Notes under the pieces: generated by a model
The model's input: only the letters and a program-made list of their open reading frames with translations
Told to the model about the DNA's origin: nothing
Databases searched by the model: none
Part shown: in pieces, positions 1 through 10,790 of the stretch
How the letters are laid out: each line of letters begins with the position of its first letter
How positions within the stretch are numbered: position 1 is the first letter of the stretch
DNA from: Palaemon carinicauda
Taxonomy: Eukaryota > Arthropoda > Malacostraca > Decapoda > Palaemonidae
Length of the DNA: 64,000 bases
Direction: 5' to 3'
Assembly (NCBI RefSeq): GCF_036898095.1
Contig: NC_090739.1
Span: forward strand, 58,589,574 to 58,653,573
Program-made: the position numbers and the translations under genes

Positions 1-98
<98 letters not shown>

Positions 99-102
99 TA
101 TA
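1..102. repeat. (TA)n microsatellite
   Basis: Almost pure TA dinucleotide with two TG interruptions, running directly into the left end of DIRS-A. It is cut by the window edge, so its real length is unknown. Confidence 0.97.
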
Positions 103-460
103 TTTTTGGGCTCAAGCCACGACATCCTGATGGAAGGTTCCTTCAGTAGCTTCCTAGGGTATATTTAACTACAGTGGATATTCCCAGAGAATTAAACTGA
201 AGGTTATCACAGAATTCTAACTTCTGGTGCGAGTACCCTAAAGGTCTCCCTCTAGGATATCGTATATCAACAGGGGACGCATGTATTAACACGCCACAGA
301 GCTATCTACACCCCATATAGAGGTAACACTTCGATATGGAAAGGTGGCTGAGTAACTGAGGAGCCGTTCCAAAGTTACTCTCATCCGTGGCTGCTTTTGG
401 TACTCGAGACGTAAACAAACAGGCGCCATTGCTAAATGACGTCACGTCCGTCCTCATCCT
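103..460 (+). repeat. DIRS-A left inverted terminal repeat
   Basis: Starts TTTTTGGGCTCAAGCC and is matched in inverted orientation at 14921-15278. Related copies occur at 25571, 49691, 50971, 58295, 59407 and 61964. By analogy with other DIRS elements it should hold the promoter, but I see no clear TATA box. Confidence 0.9.
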
Positions 461-2826
461 TTCGTCTGTAGCTTCTTCGCTAAGTCGGATTTTTCCCAAG
501 TGATTTCTTTATCAGCTTACATCGCCGTTATGTCGCTACTTTCAGCCTCGCCTTCTTCTGGAAAGTTGATTACCAGGTCCCAGTATTGTTTAAATAAGCT
601 CTGGCCGTAAAGTAACTTCTACTTTTCCTAAAATATTGTGCTTTGTGGCAGAGCTGTGCCGATACCGGACGCGCCATTTTACGGCGCCGCTGTTCATGTT
701 GCATGCTTTATTTAGTTAGCCAGAACAGCCTTCTCCGGTCATTTAACTAATTAATATTATTAGTTATTTAGTCTTCATAGCTAGGGAATCGTTATATCGT
801 GTTTTAGCGCTCATCAGACTCGGTCGTTGTTCGACCCCATACTAGATCGGTAGCTTAGCCCCTAGGCTGGACAGCCTAGTGCTTGTTTTCATGCATGATA
901 TATATTAGTGTTCCTAAGTTAAGTTATGAAGATTGTGGCATTTTTAAACATACTATTTACTGTGATGTAAGTGTTTTCGCCTTCGGGGACCATATAAGGG
1001 ACCGCGTTGATTGTGTATCAACCCCTCCTAACCTAATGTAGGAACCCTTATATGTTCCCTATTCCCCTTGCCTGCGGGCATTCCCTCTGGGTAGACTTGC
1101 TTTCCCTTCTATATAGGGGAATCTTGTCTACAACCAGAGTATTTATCGCTTCTCTGCCTACCCTAAGGGAATGAACCCCCCTTAGGGTCGTGCCTGAGAT
1201 ATTAGGAAGGGCCCTGCCCTTCCCCAGTTGCACTTGGTTGGGTTACTCCTTCCTCCCTGCAACTAGCGATGTGTCTTTCAGGCTTGCCTAGCCTAGGAGT
1301 TAGTCCTCCTATTCTAGGTTAAGTTCTGCGGGTAGACTCTGTCTTATTATAGTTTGGGACAGTACATTAGTACTGTCCTTGATCTAGGCTACCTATCCTA
1401 GGTTAGGGAGCGTTCTCCCTTACCTTGGTGGCCGTTCTCATGCAGAGTCTCCTCGTTAGAAAGACCCCTTCTTCTCCCTTCCCACCTATCCCTTTGGTGT
1501 AGGCCTGCCTACACACCTTTGTCCTTAGTCCTACAACTCCTCCCTTGGGTGGAGTGGTAGGGCTAACATTGTTCTCCAGCTGAGCTGGCCGCTCTGGTAC
1601 ACATACCCTTCATAGCGTTCTATGGGGGTGGTTGCTGGCGGCGGTCCTGCTGGCATGGGATTCCCCCCTCTTGAGTGCCCTCTATCCCTCCCTTGGGTTA
1701 CCACAGGCACCCGATGTTAGGAGTATCCACTCCTATCATGAGTGCACTCTCTCCGGAGGGATGCCGGAGGGGTATAGGATTTTACCCCTTCCATCCTTCC
1801 TTACCTTTCTCTCTTTCTATCTTGGTGCCGGTCCCTTGCCATCTCTACTGCCGGCGATAACCGCCACTACCTCAGGTGACCTTCATTCATAAGATGCCTT
1901 CCCCCCATAAGACGTCAGCCTTCCGTGTGCCGGAGGCTGCCGCCTTCCGTCGACATACCGCCGACGTCCCACCCCTCATTTTTACCTAGTAACAGCCGGC
2001 TGATTTCGGAGTCTGCCACCCGCATGCCGGCATTGATTGCCGGCAATCTAGGTATTCAACCATATCTTATCTTTCTTATGAATTGATCCAAGGCTCACCA
2101 TGCCGTCAGCCTTCGGCTGCCGGAGCCGCCGCCCCCTGCCAACGACCCGCCGCTGTGCCGGCGGTTGCCACCGTGGTCTTATCCATATAAGATACTCAGT
2201 GTGTCTGCCTTGATGCCTTCCTTCCTGCAGGAGCGGCCTCCGGTGTGCCGTCGGTCTGCCGGCACCCTCATGAGACGTTAAGGGACATGTACCCCTTCCC
2301 TGGCTGCCGGCAACATGCCGACAGTCAATATGTTGCAGCCAGATAGCTTGGCCACTTCCACATAGGTATTGTCTTACCATCCAAAGATAGTGGCTATGCT
2401 GTTTGATTGCACATTATAATAATTCCAGCATACTCTGTGTATCTCAGTGCAGTCGATTGCTGGAACCTACGTTTACTAAGGGGTTTATCCTATTTCCCCT
2501 CTCCCCCAGGGCTCTGAGTGGTCTCAGACCCTAGTACACTCTTTGTACAATTCCTGTTAAAAGCCTAGCTTGGCTCATCCATACGGATTTCCCTCATTGT
2601 GACCTTCGGGTACAAAGGAATTGTCTACGGATAAGGTTACGGTAACCAGCTGGGCGGGATTCACAAGTATCTGTCTATCTACTTCCTTTCCCGCTCATCA
2701 ATCTTAAGCATTAATATGTTCTTATAATTAAGTTTTTCTTAACTTTAGATTAAGTTATTCTTAATTTTAGAGTAATGTAAGTCATTCTTATGCCTTCCAT
2801 GTACTCATGATCTCTTTCTTTTACAG
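461..2826 (+). other. DIRS-A 5' noncoding region, probable 5' intron
   Basis: No convincing long reading frame is present. The stretch resembles 41178-43120 of DIRS-C, including a zone around 1830-2340 rich in TGCCGG words. It ends in a pyrimidine-rich tract followed by CAG at 2824-2826, directly before the gag frame, which looks like a 3' splice site. A conserved short reading frame lies near its start (530-576). Confidence 0.6.
530..576 (+). other. Conserved short 5' reading frame (possible exon 1) of DIRS-A
   Basis: Encodes a short peptide beginning MSLLSASPSSGKLITR and ending at CCAG followed by GT. Similar peptides begin at 25998 (DIRS-C, MSQPFASPPSGKLSTR), 26771 (DIRS-D) and 59803 (DIRS-H, with a stop in place of Lys). 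Preservation between otherwise diverged families suggests coding. Direct joining to the gag acceptor at 2826 would be out of frame, so an additional exon or another donor would be needed. Confidence 0.4.
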
Positions 2827-4785
2827 GAGGAGTATTTGAAGTGTGAGAGCAACTTCTGCGGGGTGAAGTGCCCGGACTTCTACGGGCACAAGGCGTGCCG
2901 GACCCACGCCCCCTGCGCCGCCAAGAAAGGCGACTTGAAGTTTTGGGACCTGCAGAACTGTACAGTCTGCAAAAGTCTTCTCGTTGAGGCGTTCGAGGAT
3001 CCTCCTACTGCGGAGGCGAGGGACATTGCTAGGGAGAAGCTAAGCAAATGGGTGCGTGGCATTCAGAAGAACGCCACTGGACCGTACCTTCCCAACGAAG
3101 ACTTGAGGGCCTTGCTTTTCCCAAAAGCATCTAAAGACTCAGTGGTCCCCCGTGATCAGATCCCCACCGTCCAGATCGTGGTCGAACCTGACGTAGTCAT
3201 GGCACAGTCCATGCGTGAGTGCCATCTTGATTCCGACAACGTGGAACGTATGTCGGAAGTGTCTGAAGAGACGGAGAAGAACCTCATGGGCGAGGAGCTC
3301 GACTATGAGGAAGATCAGGTGGAATACCCTGATTCGGAGACCAAGGTCGCTCCTGCTCCCCCAGCAACTCCTGCACCGTCCGAGGAACCTGTTCCTTCGA
3401 CTTCTGTCACCCCGGACCCTCTTCCATCGGCCACTCGAGAGGTCTTCAAAATACTTGAAGCCCTCATGGACAAGAAGCTGCGCGAGACTCAGGAGCAATT
3501 CCGGACGACTCTCGTCGGCTTCAAACAACCGAAAAAGATTTCTGTTAAGGACCTCCCCACCTGCTCGGAAGCTAACCTATGGAGATACGCCGAGCATATG
3601 CCAATTACAACTGGCAAGATTTATATCAGTGAAAGGGTTGGCTCTATTTTGTTGGAAGAAGTGGAGTTCTTCCCAAATTTCGAGGCTTATCCGGACTGTT
3701 ACGTCCGGTTCAGGTCCGAACCAGCCTCAAAGGAAGAGACCGAACCAAAAGAAGTAATTGTGTTCGATCTCGCGAAGGCCCAAGCTATGTTAGCTCAGGC
3801 AGTGAAGAGTCGGGGTTTCACTAACTCCAAGATGCCGGCGCTTAGTAATAAGCATCCAACCTTCGTTGCGCCAAATACTGCGACCTTCCCCTTCATCGAA
3901 AAGGCCTTCACAGCGGTCATAAAGGCAGTGGAGGAAGGGAAACCTTGTCCTGCACTGGAGGAGTGCAGACCCTTCTCCATTACTCTTCCCCCCGATGATA
4001 GGCACTGGAAAGACATCCAGTCAACCTTCACGGTAGGAAAACTGGAACCTGATGTGGCTGGTCGTCAATTCAATGAGGACCTCCCAAGGCTGAACGATCA
4101 CCTCCTTCGTAGGGAACAGGATACGAAGGAGAGACTCGCCGCTTCACTGTCCCATCAGGTACAGCTCGAACTCATGGCCGGGGATACCAGAGTCCCGGAC
4201 TTTTACATGGTCCTTGCTAAGTCGCACCTTGCGACCGTAACCAAGGACCTATATAGCTTCGCTAGGGCTTGCAGAGCCTGTCAAGAATTCGTGTTCGCCA
4301 GCGCAACGGTGAAACACGAACCCCAGAGACTGATTTCCTCCAATATCTGGGGCAAGCATCTCTTCCCATCTACCTTGGTGAAAGAGATAGTGGACAAAGC
4401 TGCCACGGAGAATAGGAACCTTCTCCATAAGTGGGGCATGTCCCAAAAGAGTAAGTCTTCTCAGGATGATGGCCCTCAGCCTAAGAGGAAATCCTCGAAG
4501 CCCAGACCCCAGCAACATCAACCGAGACGACAGTTTCCGGGTCCCGCTACTCCCCAAGTGGCTACGCAGCCGCAACAGACCTTTCAGTTGGTCCCCCAGC
4601 CGGTGGTGTCGCAGTTGCCGGTCTTCACCCCTGCCTACGAGCAACACTCGACTACCTTTCGTCCCAGAGGTAGGTGCTCAGGCAGAGGTTCCGGCAGAGA
4701 TTCTTCTCGCCGTCCCTCCAGAGGCAGAGGAGGAAGGGGAGCTAGCGGCCGAGGTGGCAAACCCTCGGGACACCAGAAGCAATGA
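2827..4785 (+). CDS. DIRS-A ORF1, Gag-like protein
   Basis: An open frame of about 652 residues after a CAG acceptor-like site. It has no in-frame ATG near its start, and the first Met is about 120 residues in. The N-terminus is rich in Cys and His (C6, C11, C15, H21, C24, H27, C30, C45, C48), a likely zinc-binding module also present in DIRS-D. An acidic, Pro-rich linker follows. Next is a conserved central region containing AEHMPITTGKI and EEVEFFPNFEAYPDCYVR, which recurs in DIRS-C. The C-terminus is Arg/Gly-rich. The role is inferred from position: a nucleocapsid-type protein binding element RNA. The frame overlaps the start of pol, which lies in +1. The missing start codon suggests that translation begins in an upstream spliced exon. 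Confidence 0.8.
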   Translation, partial: EEYLKCESNFCGVKCPDFYGHKACRTHAPCAAKKGDLKFWDLQNCTVCKSLLVEAFEDPPTAEARDIAREKLSKWVRGIQKNATGPYLPNEDLRALLFPKASKDSVVPRDQIPTVQIVVEPDVVMAQSMRECHLDSDNVERMSEVSEETEKNLMGEELDYEEDQVEYPDSETKVAPAPPATPAPSEEPVPSTSVTPDPLPSATREVFKILEALMDKKLRETQEQFRTTLVGFKQPKKISVKDLPTCSEANLWRYAEHMPITTGKIYISERVGSILLEEVEFFPNFEAYPDCYVRFRSEPASKEETEPKEVIVFDLAKAQAMLAQAVKSRGFTNSKMPALSNKHPTFVAPNTATFPFIEKAFTAVIKAVEEGKPCPALEECRPFSITLPPDDRHWKDIQSTFTVGKLEPDVAGRQFNEDLPRLNDHLLRREQDTKERLAASLSHQVQLELMAGDTRVPDFYMVLAKSHLATVTKDLYSFARACRACQEFVFASATVKHEPQRLISSNIWGKHLFPSTLVKEIVDKAATENRNLLHKWGMSQKSKSSQDDGPQPKRKSSKPRPQQHQPRRQFPGPATPQVATQPQQTFQLVPQPVVSQLPVFTPAYEQHSTTFRPRGRCSGRGSGRDSSRRPSRGRGGRGASGRGGKPSGHQKQ

Positions 4786-6625
4786 AGTGCTTCCGGTGGG
4801 AGGAGGAAGACTCCGCCAATTCCAGGATCGTTGGACCTTCGATCCCTGGGCACACAGCGTCGTCAAGAAGGGACTGGGCTGGAGCTGGACTCAACCACCC
4901 CCAGCCTTCCAGCAATTCTTCTAACAGTCAACCCCCCTCCTGGAAGAATATGTCATGGAACTCTTGAACAAGAAGGTGATCAGGAGGGTAAAGTCAACCA
5001 GGTTCAAAGGGAGACTCTTTTGTGTTCCCAAGAAAGACTCGGACAAACTCAGAGTCATTCTAGACTTATCGCCCCTCAACAAGTTCATTGCGAACAACAA
5101 ATTCAAGATGCTGACTCTGCAACAAATAAGGACCCTTCTGCCTCAAAGGGCCTACACGGTCTCCATAGACCTGGCGGATGCCTACTGGCACATCCCAATG
5201 AATCATTACGCTTCCTCCTACCTAGGATTTCGACTCCAAAGGAAAAGTTATGCCTTCAGGGCCATGCCCTTCGGGCTCAACGTGGCTCCACAGATCTTCA
5301 CCAAGCTGGCAGACGCAATCGTCCAACAGCTACGTCTTCAGGGCATCCAAGTGATGGCCTACCTAGACGACTGGCTAGTCTGGTCGACATCGCCCGAAGA
5401 TTGTGTGAGAGCCTGCAACAAAGTCACCCAGTTCCTAGAGCATCTGGGCTTCAAGATAAACGCCGAGAAATCTCGCCTCTCTCCAGCTCAGAAGTTCCAA
5501 TGGTTGGGAATCCATTGGGATCTTCAGTCACACCGCCTTTCCATCCCACAGAAGAAAAGGAAGGAAATAGCAGGGTCTGTCAGAAAGCTTCTAAAATCCA
5601 AACGGATCTCAAGACGACAGCAGGAACAAGTCCTCGGCTCTCTACAGTTCGCCTCTGTAACAAACCCAGTGCTTCGCGCACAGCTAAAGGATGCCGCGGG
5701 AGTCTGGAGACGTTTTGCATCCATCGCTCGAAGAGACCTCAAGAGACGGCTTCCAAACAGACTTCGCTTACTCTTAAAGCCATGGTCAGAAGCAAAGGCC
5801 CTGAAAAGTCCATCCCTCTTCTACACCCGCCTCCATCGATCAACATCCACATGGACGCTTCACTGGAGGGTTGGGGAGGTCACTCCCACCAACAACAGGT
5901 TCAAGGAACATGGTCTCCCCTATTCAAGACGTTTCACATCAACATCTTGGAGGCCATGGCGGTTCTTCTCACCCTGAAGAAACTCTCCCCGCCTCCCTCG
6001 ATCCACATTCGTCTGACTCTGGACAACTCGGTGGTAGTCAGATGTCTCAATCGTCAGGGCTCGAGATCGCCCCAGATAAATCAGGTACTTCTTCCGATCT
6101 TTCGTTTGGCAGAAAAGAAGAAATGGCACCTGTCTGCAGTTCACCTACAAGGATTCTGCAACGTGACGGCGGACGCTCTATCAAAGACAAGCCCAATAGA
6201 GTCGGAATGGTCTCTAGACGCAAGGTCATTCTCCTTCATTTCTCACCAAGTCCCGGAACTTCAGATCGATCTCCGCGACGAGCGACAACAATCAACTTCC
6301 TTGATATGTGGCCCCGTACGAGGACCCCAAGGCAGAAGCAGTGGATGCCATGTCACTGGATTGGAACAGATGGTCCAGGATATACCTGTTCCCCCCTCCC
6401 AACCTTCTGCTGAAAGTCCTCTCCAAACTGAGAACCTTCAAAGGGACAGTGGCCCTAGTGGCTCCCAAGGGGCCCCGAAGCAATTGGTACCCCCTGGTCC
6501 TGGAGCTGCAGCCCACGCTGATTCCCCTACCGGGTCCAGTTCTCTCTCAACAAGTACAGAAGTTGACTGTCTTCGCTTCATCACTGAAAGTCAGGGACCT
6601 TCATCTCATGATTTTCTCTCCTTAG
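4466..6625 (+). pseudogene. DIRS-A pol, reverse transcriptase-RNase H (broken)
   Basis: The protein can be followed against DIRS-C. RT motifs include GRLFCVPKKDSDKLRVILDL, SIDLADAYWHIPM and the catalytic AYLDDWLVW. RNase H residues lie in MDASLEGWGGHS, LTLDNSVVVRCL and VTADALSK. Lesions relative to DIRS-C are an in-frame TAA at 4922-4924, a 1-nt loss near 5807 that shifts the frame, and a 2-nt loss near 6272 that returns it. The frame overlaps the 3' end of gag on the left and the recombinase frame on the right. A long composite open frame at 4831-7587 exists only because of these shifts and is not one natural protein. Confidence 0.88.
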
Positions 6626-7587
6626 CCGCAAAGAAAAGGTTTGGGATCTCGAAGAAAAGCTTAGACTTCCTCGAGGAGTACAAGACTGAATCTAACAGAC
6701 GGCAATACGAATCTTCCTGGAGAAAGTGGGTCTCTTTCGTCAAGGCAAAAAATCCTACGGAAATCACCATTGATTTTTGTATGTCCTTCTTCATTCACCT
6801 TCATGAACAAGGCTTAGCGGCCAACACGATTTCCACCTGCAAATCGGCCTTGACTAGACCACTCCTATACGCCTTCCAGATTGATATGTCCAGTGATATC
6901 TTCAATAAACTGCCAAAGGCATGCGCTAGACTACGCCCAGCACTTCCACCAAAACCTATCTCCTGGTCCCTGGACAAGGTGCTCCATTTTGCTTCTAGCC
7001 TGGACAACGATTCGTGCCCTCTGAAAGACTTGACTCAAAAAGTTATCTTCCTTTTTGCTCTCGCCTCGGGAGCCCGAGTCAGTGGAATAGTGGCATTATC
7101 AAGAGAAGAGGGTCATATCCTGTTCGCAGAGACAATAGAGCTTACCCTCTTCCCCGATCCGACGTTTCTCGCTAAGAATGAACTACCCACCAAGAGATGG
7201 GGCCCTTGGAGAATCTGCCCCCTGAAGGAAGATGTCTCTCTATGCCCAGTGGAGAGTCTTAAGGTCTATCTTCGAAGAACTTCCGACTTCGGTGGAGGAC
7301 AACTCTTCAAAGGAGAAACATCGGGTAGCGACCTGTCACTGAAACAACTAAGAGCGAAAATCACCTACTTCATTCGCAGAGCGGATCCTGACAGTACACC
7401 CGCAGGTCACGATCCTAGAAAAGTCGCTTCTTCTCTGAACTTCTTCCAGAGTATGGATTTCGAAAGCCTCAAGAGCTTTACAGGCTGGAAATCATCGCGC
7501 GTTTTCTTCAAGCACTACGCAAAACAAGTGCACGAAGTGAAGCATTTCGTGGTAGCCGCAGGTAGTGTTATGAAACCTGCTGTTTAA
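6370..7587 (+). CDS. DIRS-A tyrosine recombinase
   Basis: The YR joins circular cDNA to the target. The SAM-like N-terminal core-binding region contains RRQYESSWRKWVSF. The catalytic domain has the first Arg in SGARVSG (codon 7075-7077), the His-x-x-Arg motif in GHDPRKVASS, and the Tyr nucleophile in FFKHYAKQ (codon 7516-7518). The frame is -1 relative to pol and the two overlap by about 250 nt. The start is uncertain: an in-frame ATG at 6370 is shared with DIRS-C, but initiation there is not shown. No lesion is visible in the catalytic part. Confidence 0.85.
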   Translation: MVQDIPVPPSQPSAESPLQTENLQRDSGPSGSQGAPKQLVPPGPGAAAHADSPTGSSSLSTSTEVDCLRFITESQGPSSHDFLSLAAKKRFGISKKSLDFLEEYKTESNRRQYESSWRKWVSFVKAKNPTEITIDFCMSFFIHLHEQGLAANTISTCKSALTRPLLYAFQIDMSSDIFNKLPKACARLRPALPPKPISWSLDKVLHFASSLDNDSCPLKDLTQKVIFLFALASGARVSGIVALSREEGHILFAETIELTLFPDPTFLAKNELPTKRWGPWRICPLKEDVSLCPVESLKVYLRRTSDFGGGQLFKGETSGSDLSLKQLRAKITYFIRRADPDSTPAGHDPRKVASSLNFFQSMDFESLKSFTGWKSSRVFFKHYAKQVHEVKHFVVAAGSVMKPAV

Positions 7588-7850
7588 CTCTGCATAGAAC
7601 AGTGAGTTACTTGGGACTTTAACTCTACGGGTGCCTGTGTTGACCCTTTTGTGATACATAGTGATTTAATGGACACTTAGTGTTTCTAATAGACTGTTCT
7701 TACCAAGGTGAAATGTCATAGACTTTACATGAGTGCCACATGCCCTAGGGTATGATGTGTTTTCTTTGAATTTTTAAGACTGGCATTCCTCTGGAACTTG
7801 TGTTTCTAAAAAGTAAATTTTCTTTTCAGAATCAAGATTAAAGTCTTTAT
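7588..7850 (+). other. DIRS-A 3' noncoding segment, left of DIRS-B
   Basis: Noncoding tail after the recombinase stop. It resembles the DIRS-C tail (47791 on) and, inverted, the DIRS-E tail around 63130-63378. It breaks at a run of four T where DIRS-B begins. Confidence 0.7.
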
Positions 7851-7853
7851 TTT

Positions 7854-8020
7854 ATGAATACAGTAGTACTTACCTGGCAGTTATATATATATAGCTGATA
7901 TCTCTAATCGGCAGAATTTTTCAAAACGAGGCAACCGCCTTGTGGTTGGGAGGTAGGTGGTAACACCCGTCACAGGTGGTCCAAGGAATCATTCCCGTGT
8001 CCAAGACTTCAGTTCATCTC
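7854..8020 (+). repeat. DIRS-B left inverted terminal repeat
   Basis: Matches about 13964-14126 in inverted orientation with only small indels, for example in the GGTGGTAACACCCG segment. Confidence 0.85.
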
Positions 8021-9642
8021 TGCCGGCTGGATCGAAAACATCGTCGGTCCACCATTGAGAGTTTTTCGAATCATTTTCCCTTCTTCGCTTTTTTGGACTT
8101 CGTTTGGTGAAGTACACTGATTTAGGGTTTTGGCAATCGTGTTTTATTATTATTATTTACTTTGTTTATCATGAGTGATAACTTAATTTTCGTGTTTGTG
8201 CGAGTGATGTTTGCAAGGTGAGGTTACCGAAAGTGTCGGTTGATCCTCACAGTTTGTATGCAGAGGTTTTGTTTGTGCACTATATTTTAGGTGCAAAGTT
8301 TTTAATCCTGATGACGGAAATACGTTCCGGCAACTCTATGACGTCACAGTCGTGTGACGTAATCTTCATGTATGTCTTGCAAATTCTCTTTTTATTTGTT
8401 TTATGCAAAGAATGGGAGGAATTCCACTTATATAAGTTTTTTAACTTTTAATGTAAAATTTTAAAGAAATATTTGTCCATTTGGTATTCGTTCTTTAAAT
8501 CATCGATCTAATTTCATAAATTAAATAGAACTAGCGTATGGTTAATTTACGCTGTTACTCGTTACTATCGGTGCAGTCCCAACATGCCTTGGTAGCGTTC
8601 TTTTCGATATGGGAATTAAAGTGTTGGCTATTATTCTCCAACAACAACTATATGTGATTTCTAGTTTTAGTAGTATTTTCATTTATATGTTCCTATTGTT
8701 TACATTTACATATATAGATACGTTATTGCTATATCTGTTCTTTTTATCATTACAACTCGCTTGTTTTTGAAAACCCTTTGAATTAATTGTGGATTACATT
8801 TGTTTTCCCTTTTTTCTGTTCATTTTAATCTTTAACGTATAACTTTCCCGGCGTTTGTATGTAACTACCGGGTAGGTATTTATGACATTTAATTTTACCG
8901 GTGGTTATATGTAACTACCGGGTGAGTGTCCTCAACATCTATTTCTCAACTCTTGCCCGGTGGTTTTTTCTTTTTGTGACCGCCGGGTAAGTATGTTTGA
9001 AAGTTTTTTTTTTTTATTATGGAAATGTCAGTTTAATATTTTATAAAAATATTTTGTTACAGTTTATATAGCAAGTACTAGAGACGATTTTGCTTTCTCA
9101 TTCAAGCCCGTGGCAGAAGAATAAGTTCTCTCACAACGGGCAGGACTAATTATGGTTTTTTGTGTAAGAGTTTAATAGTGCAAGTTTTCAGTGCTAATTA
9201 GGCATTGGACTCTTTCAGCACAGGGACGTTGTTTTCCTAGCCTTAGACCTCTTCCAAGCTCCCCGGCCCATGGGAGAAGGAACGTCGATCGGCGAAAGGA
9301 AACGAGAGGCATTAGCTCACGAGCAAACGCCCTCGCGAGCGTTCCTGTTAACGTTCCCAAGAATGCTCGCCCTTGCCATGGGAAAGCAAAGAGCGTTGAA
9401 CGTTAAGATTCTTACACTGCTTTTAGAGTTTTGCATTGCATCACTTTTGATTTTAATGGCAATACTTTAAGTTATAGATATTCACTGCTAATATCAATGC
9501 TTACAAACCATCATTGACTCGGTTTTTGTCCCAGAGCGCCAGTCGGCCTTATGAACCCTCTGGTCGGAACCGAACGCGCCGAGCGGCATAATGAATATCA
9601 TTTTGCCTTAACGCTCGGCGCTAAGTCTTTCAAGACAGGTCG
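8021..9642 (+). other. DIRS-B 5' region, no recognisable gene
   Basis: AT-rich. It contains several short copies of an ACCGGG/CCCGG-centred word between 8850 and 8990 (for example GTAACTACCGGGT). No protein family recognised. Confidence 0.5.
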
Positions 9643-10790
9643 AATGCAGCCTCGTCTTTCAGGGCAAATGCAGCCTCGTCTTTCAGGGCGAATGCAGCCT
9701 CGTCTTTCAGGCGAATGCAGCCTCGTCTTTCAGGACGAATGCTGCCTCGTCTTTCAGGACTAATGCAGCCTCGTCTTTCAGGGCGAATGCTGCCTCGTCT
9801 GTCAGGACTAATGCAGCCTCGTCTTTCAGGGCGAATGCAGCCTCGTCTTTCAGGGCGAATGCTGCCTCATCTTTCAGGACGAATGCAGCCTCGTCTTTCA
9901 GGGCGAATGCAGCCTCGTCTTTCAGGACAAATGCTGCCTCATCTTTCAGGACTAATGCAGCCTCGTCTTTCAGGGCGAATGCTGCCTCGTCTTTCAGGGC
10001 GAATGCAGCCTCGTCTTTCAGGGCGAATGCAGCCTCGTCTTTCGGGGCGAATGCTGCCTCGTCTTTCGGGACGAATGCAGCCTCGTCTTTCAGGGCGAAT
10101 GCAGCCTCGTCTTTCGGGGCGAGTGCTGCCTCGTCTTTCGGGACTAATGCAGCCTCGTCTTTCGGGGACGAGTGCAGCCTCGTCTTTCGGGGCGAGTGCA
10201 GCCTCGTCTTTCGGGGCGAGTGCAGCCTCGTCTTTCGGGGCGAGTGCAGCCTCGTCTTTCGGGGCGAGGGCAGCCTCGTCTTTCGGGGCGAGGGCAGCCT
10301 CGTCTTTCGGGGCGAGGGCAGCCTCGTCTTTCGGGGCGAGGGCAGCCTCGTCTTTCGGGGCGAGGGCAGCCTCGTCTTTCGGGGCGAGGGCAGCCTCGTC
10401 TTTCGGGACGAGGGCAGCCTCGTCTTTCGGGACGAGGGCAGCCTCGTCTTTCGGGACGAGGGCAGCCTCGTCTTTCGGGACGAGGGCAGCCTCGTCTTTC
10501 GGGACGAGGGCAGCCTCGTCTTTCGGGACGAGGGCAGCCTCGTCTTTCGGGACGAGGGCAGCCTCGTCTTTCGGGACGAGGGCAGCCTCGTCTTTCGGGA
10601 CGAGGGCAGCCTCGTCTTTCGGGACGAGGGCAGCCTCGTCTTTCGGGACGAGGGCAGCCTCGTCTTTCGGGACGAGGGCAGCCTCGTCTTTCGGGACGAG
10701 GGCAGCCTCGTCTTTCGGGACGAGGGCAGCCTCGTCTTTCGGGACGAGGGCACCCTCGTCTTTCGGGACGAGGGCACCCTCGTCCTTCAG
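9643..10790 (+). repeat. 24-bp minisatellite array inside DIRS-B
   Basis: About 47 tandem units of 24 bp built on CAGCCTCGTCTTTC. Left units are heterogeneous (AATGCAGCC, CAGGGCG). Right units from about 10408 are nearly identical (AGGGCAGCC, CGGGACG). Because 24 is divisible by 3 and stops are rare in the unit, long frames stay open on both strands, giving false ORFs of periodic composition. The array may derive from repetitive coding sequence of the element's lost gag, but this is not shown. Confidence 0.95.

Noticed and set aside
4831..7587. One 918-residue protein
   Set aside because: The frame joins out-of-frame pol sequence to RNase H and the recombinase through small indels; comparison with DIRS-C shows separate overlapping genes.
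9643..10790. CRISPR-like array
   Set aside because: Units are contiguous 24-mers with no unique spacers, within a eukaryotic retrotransposon.
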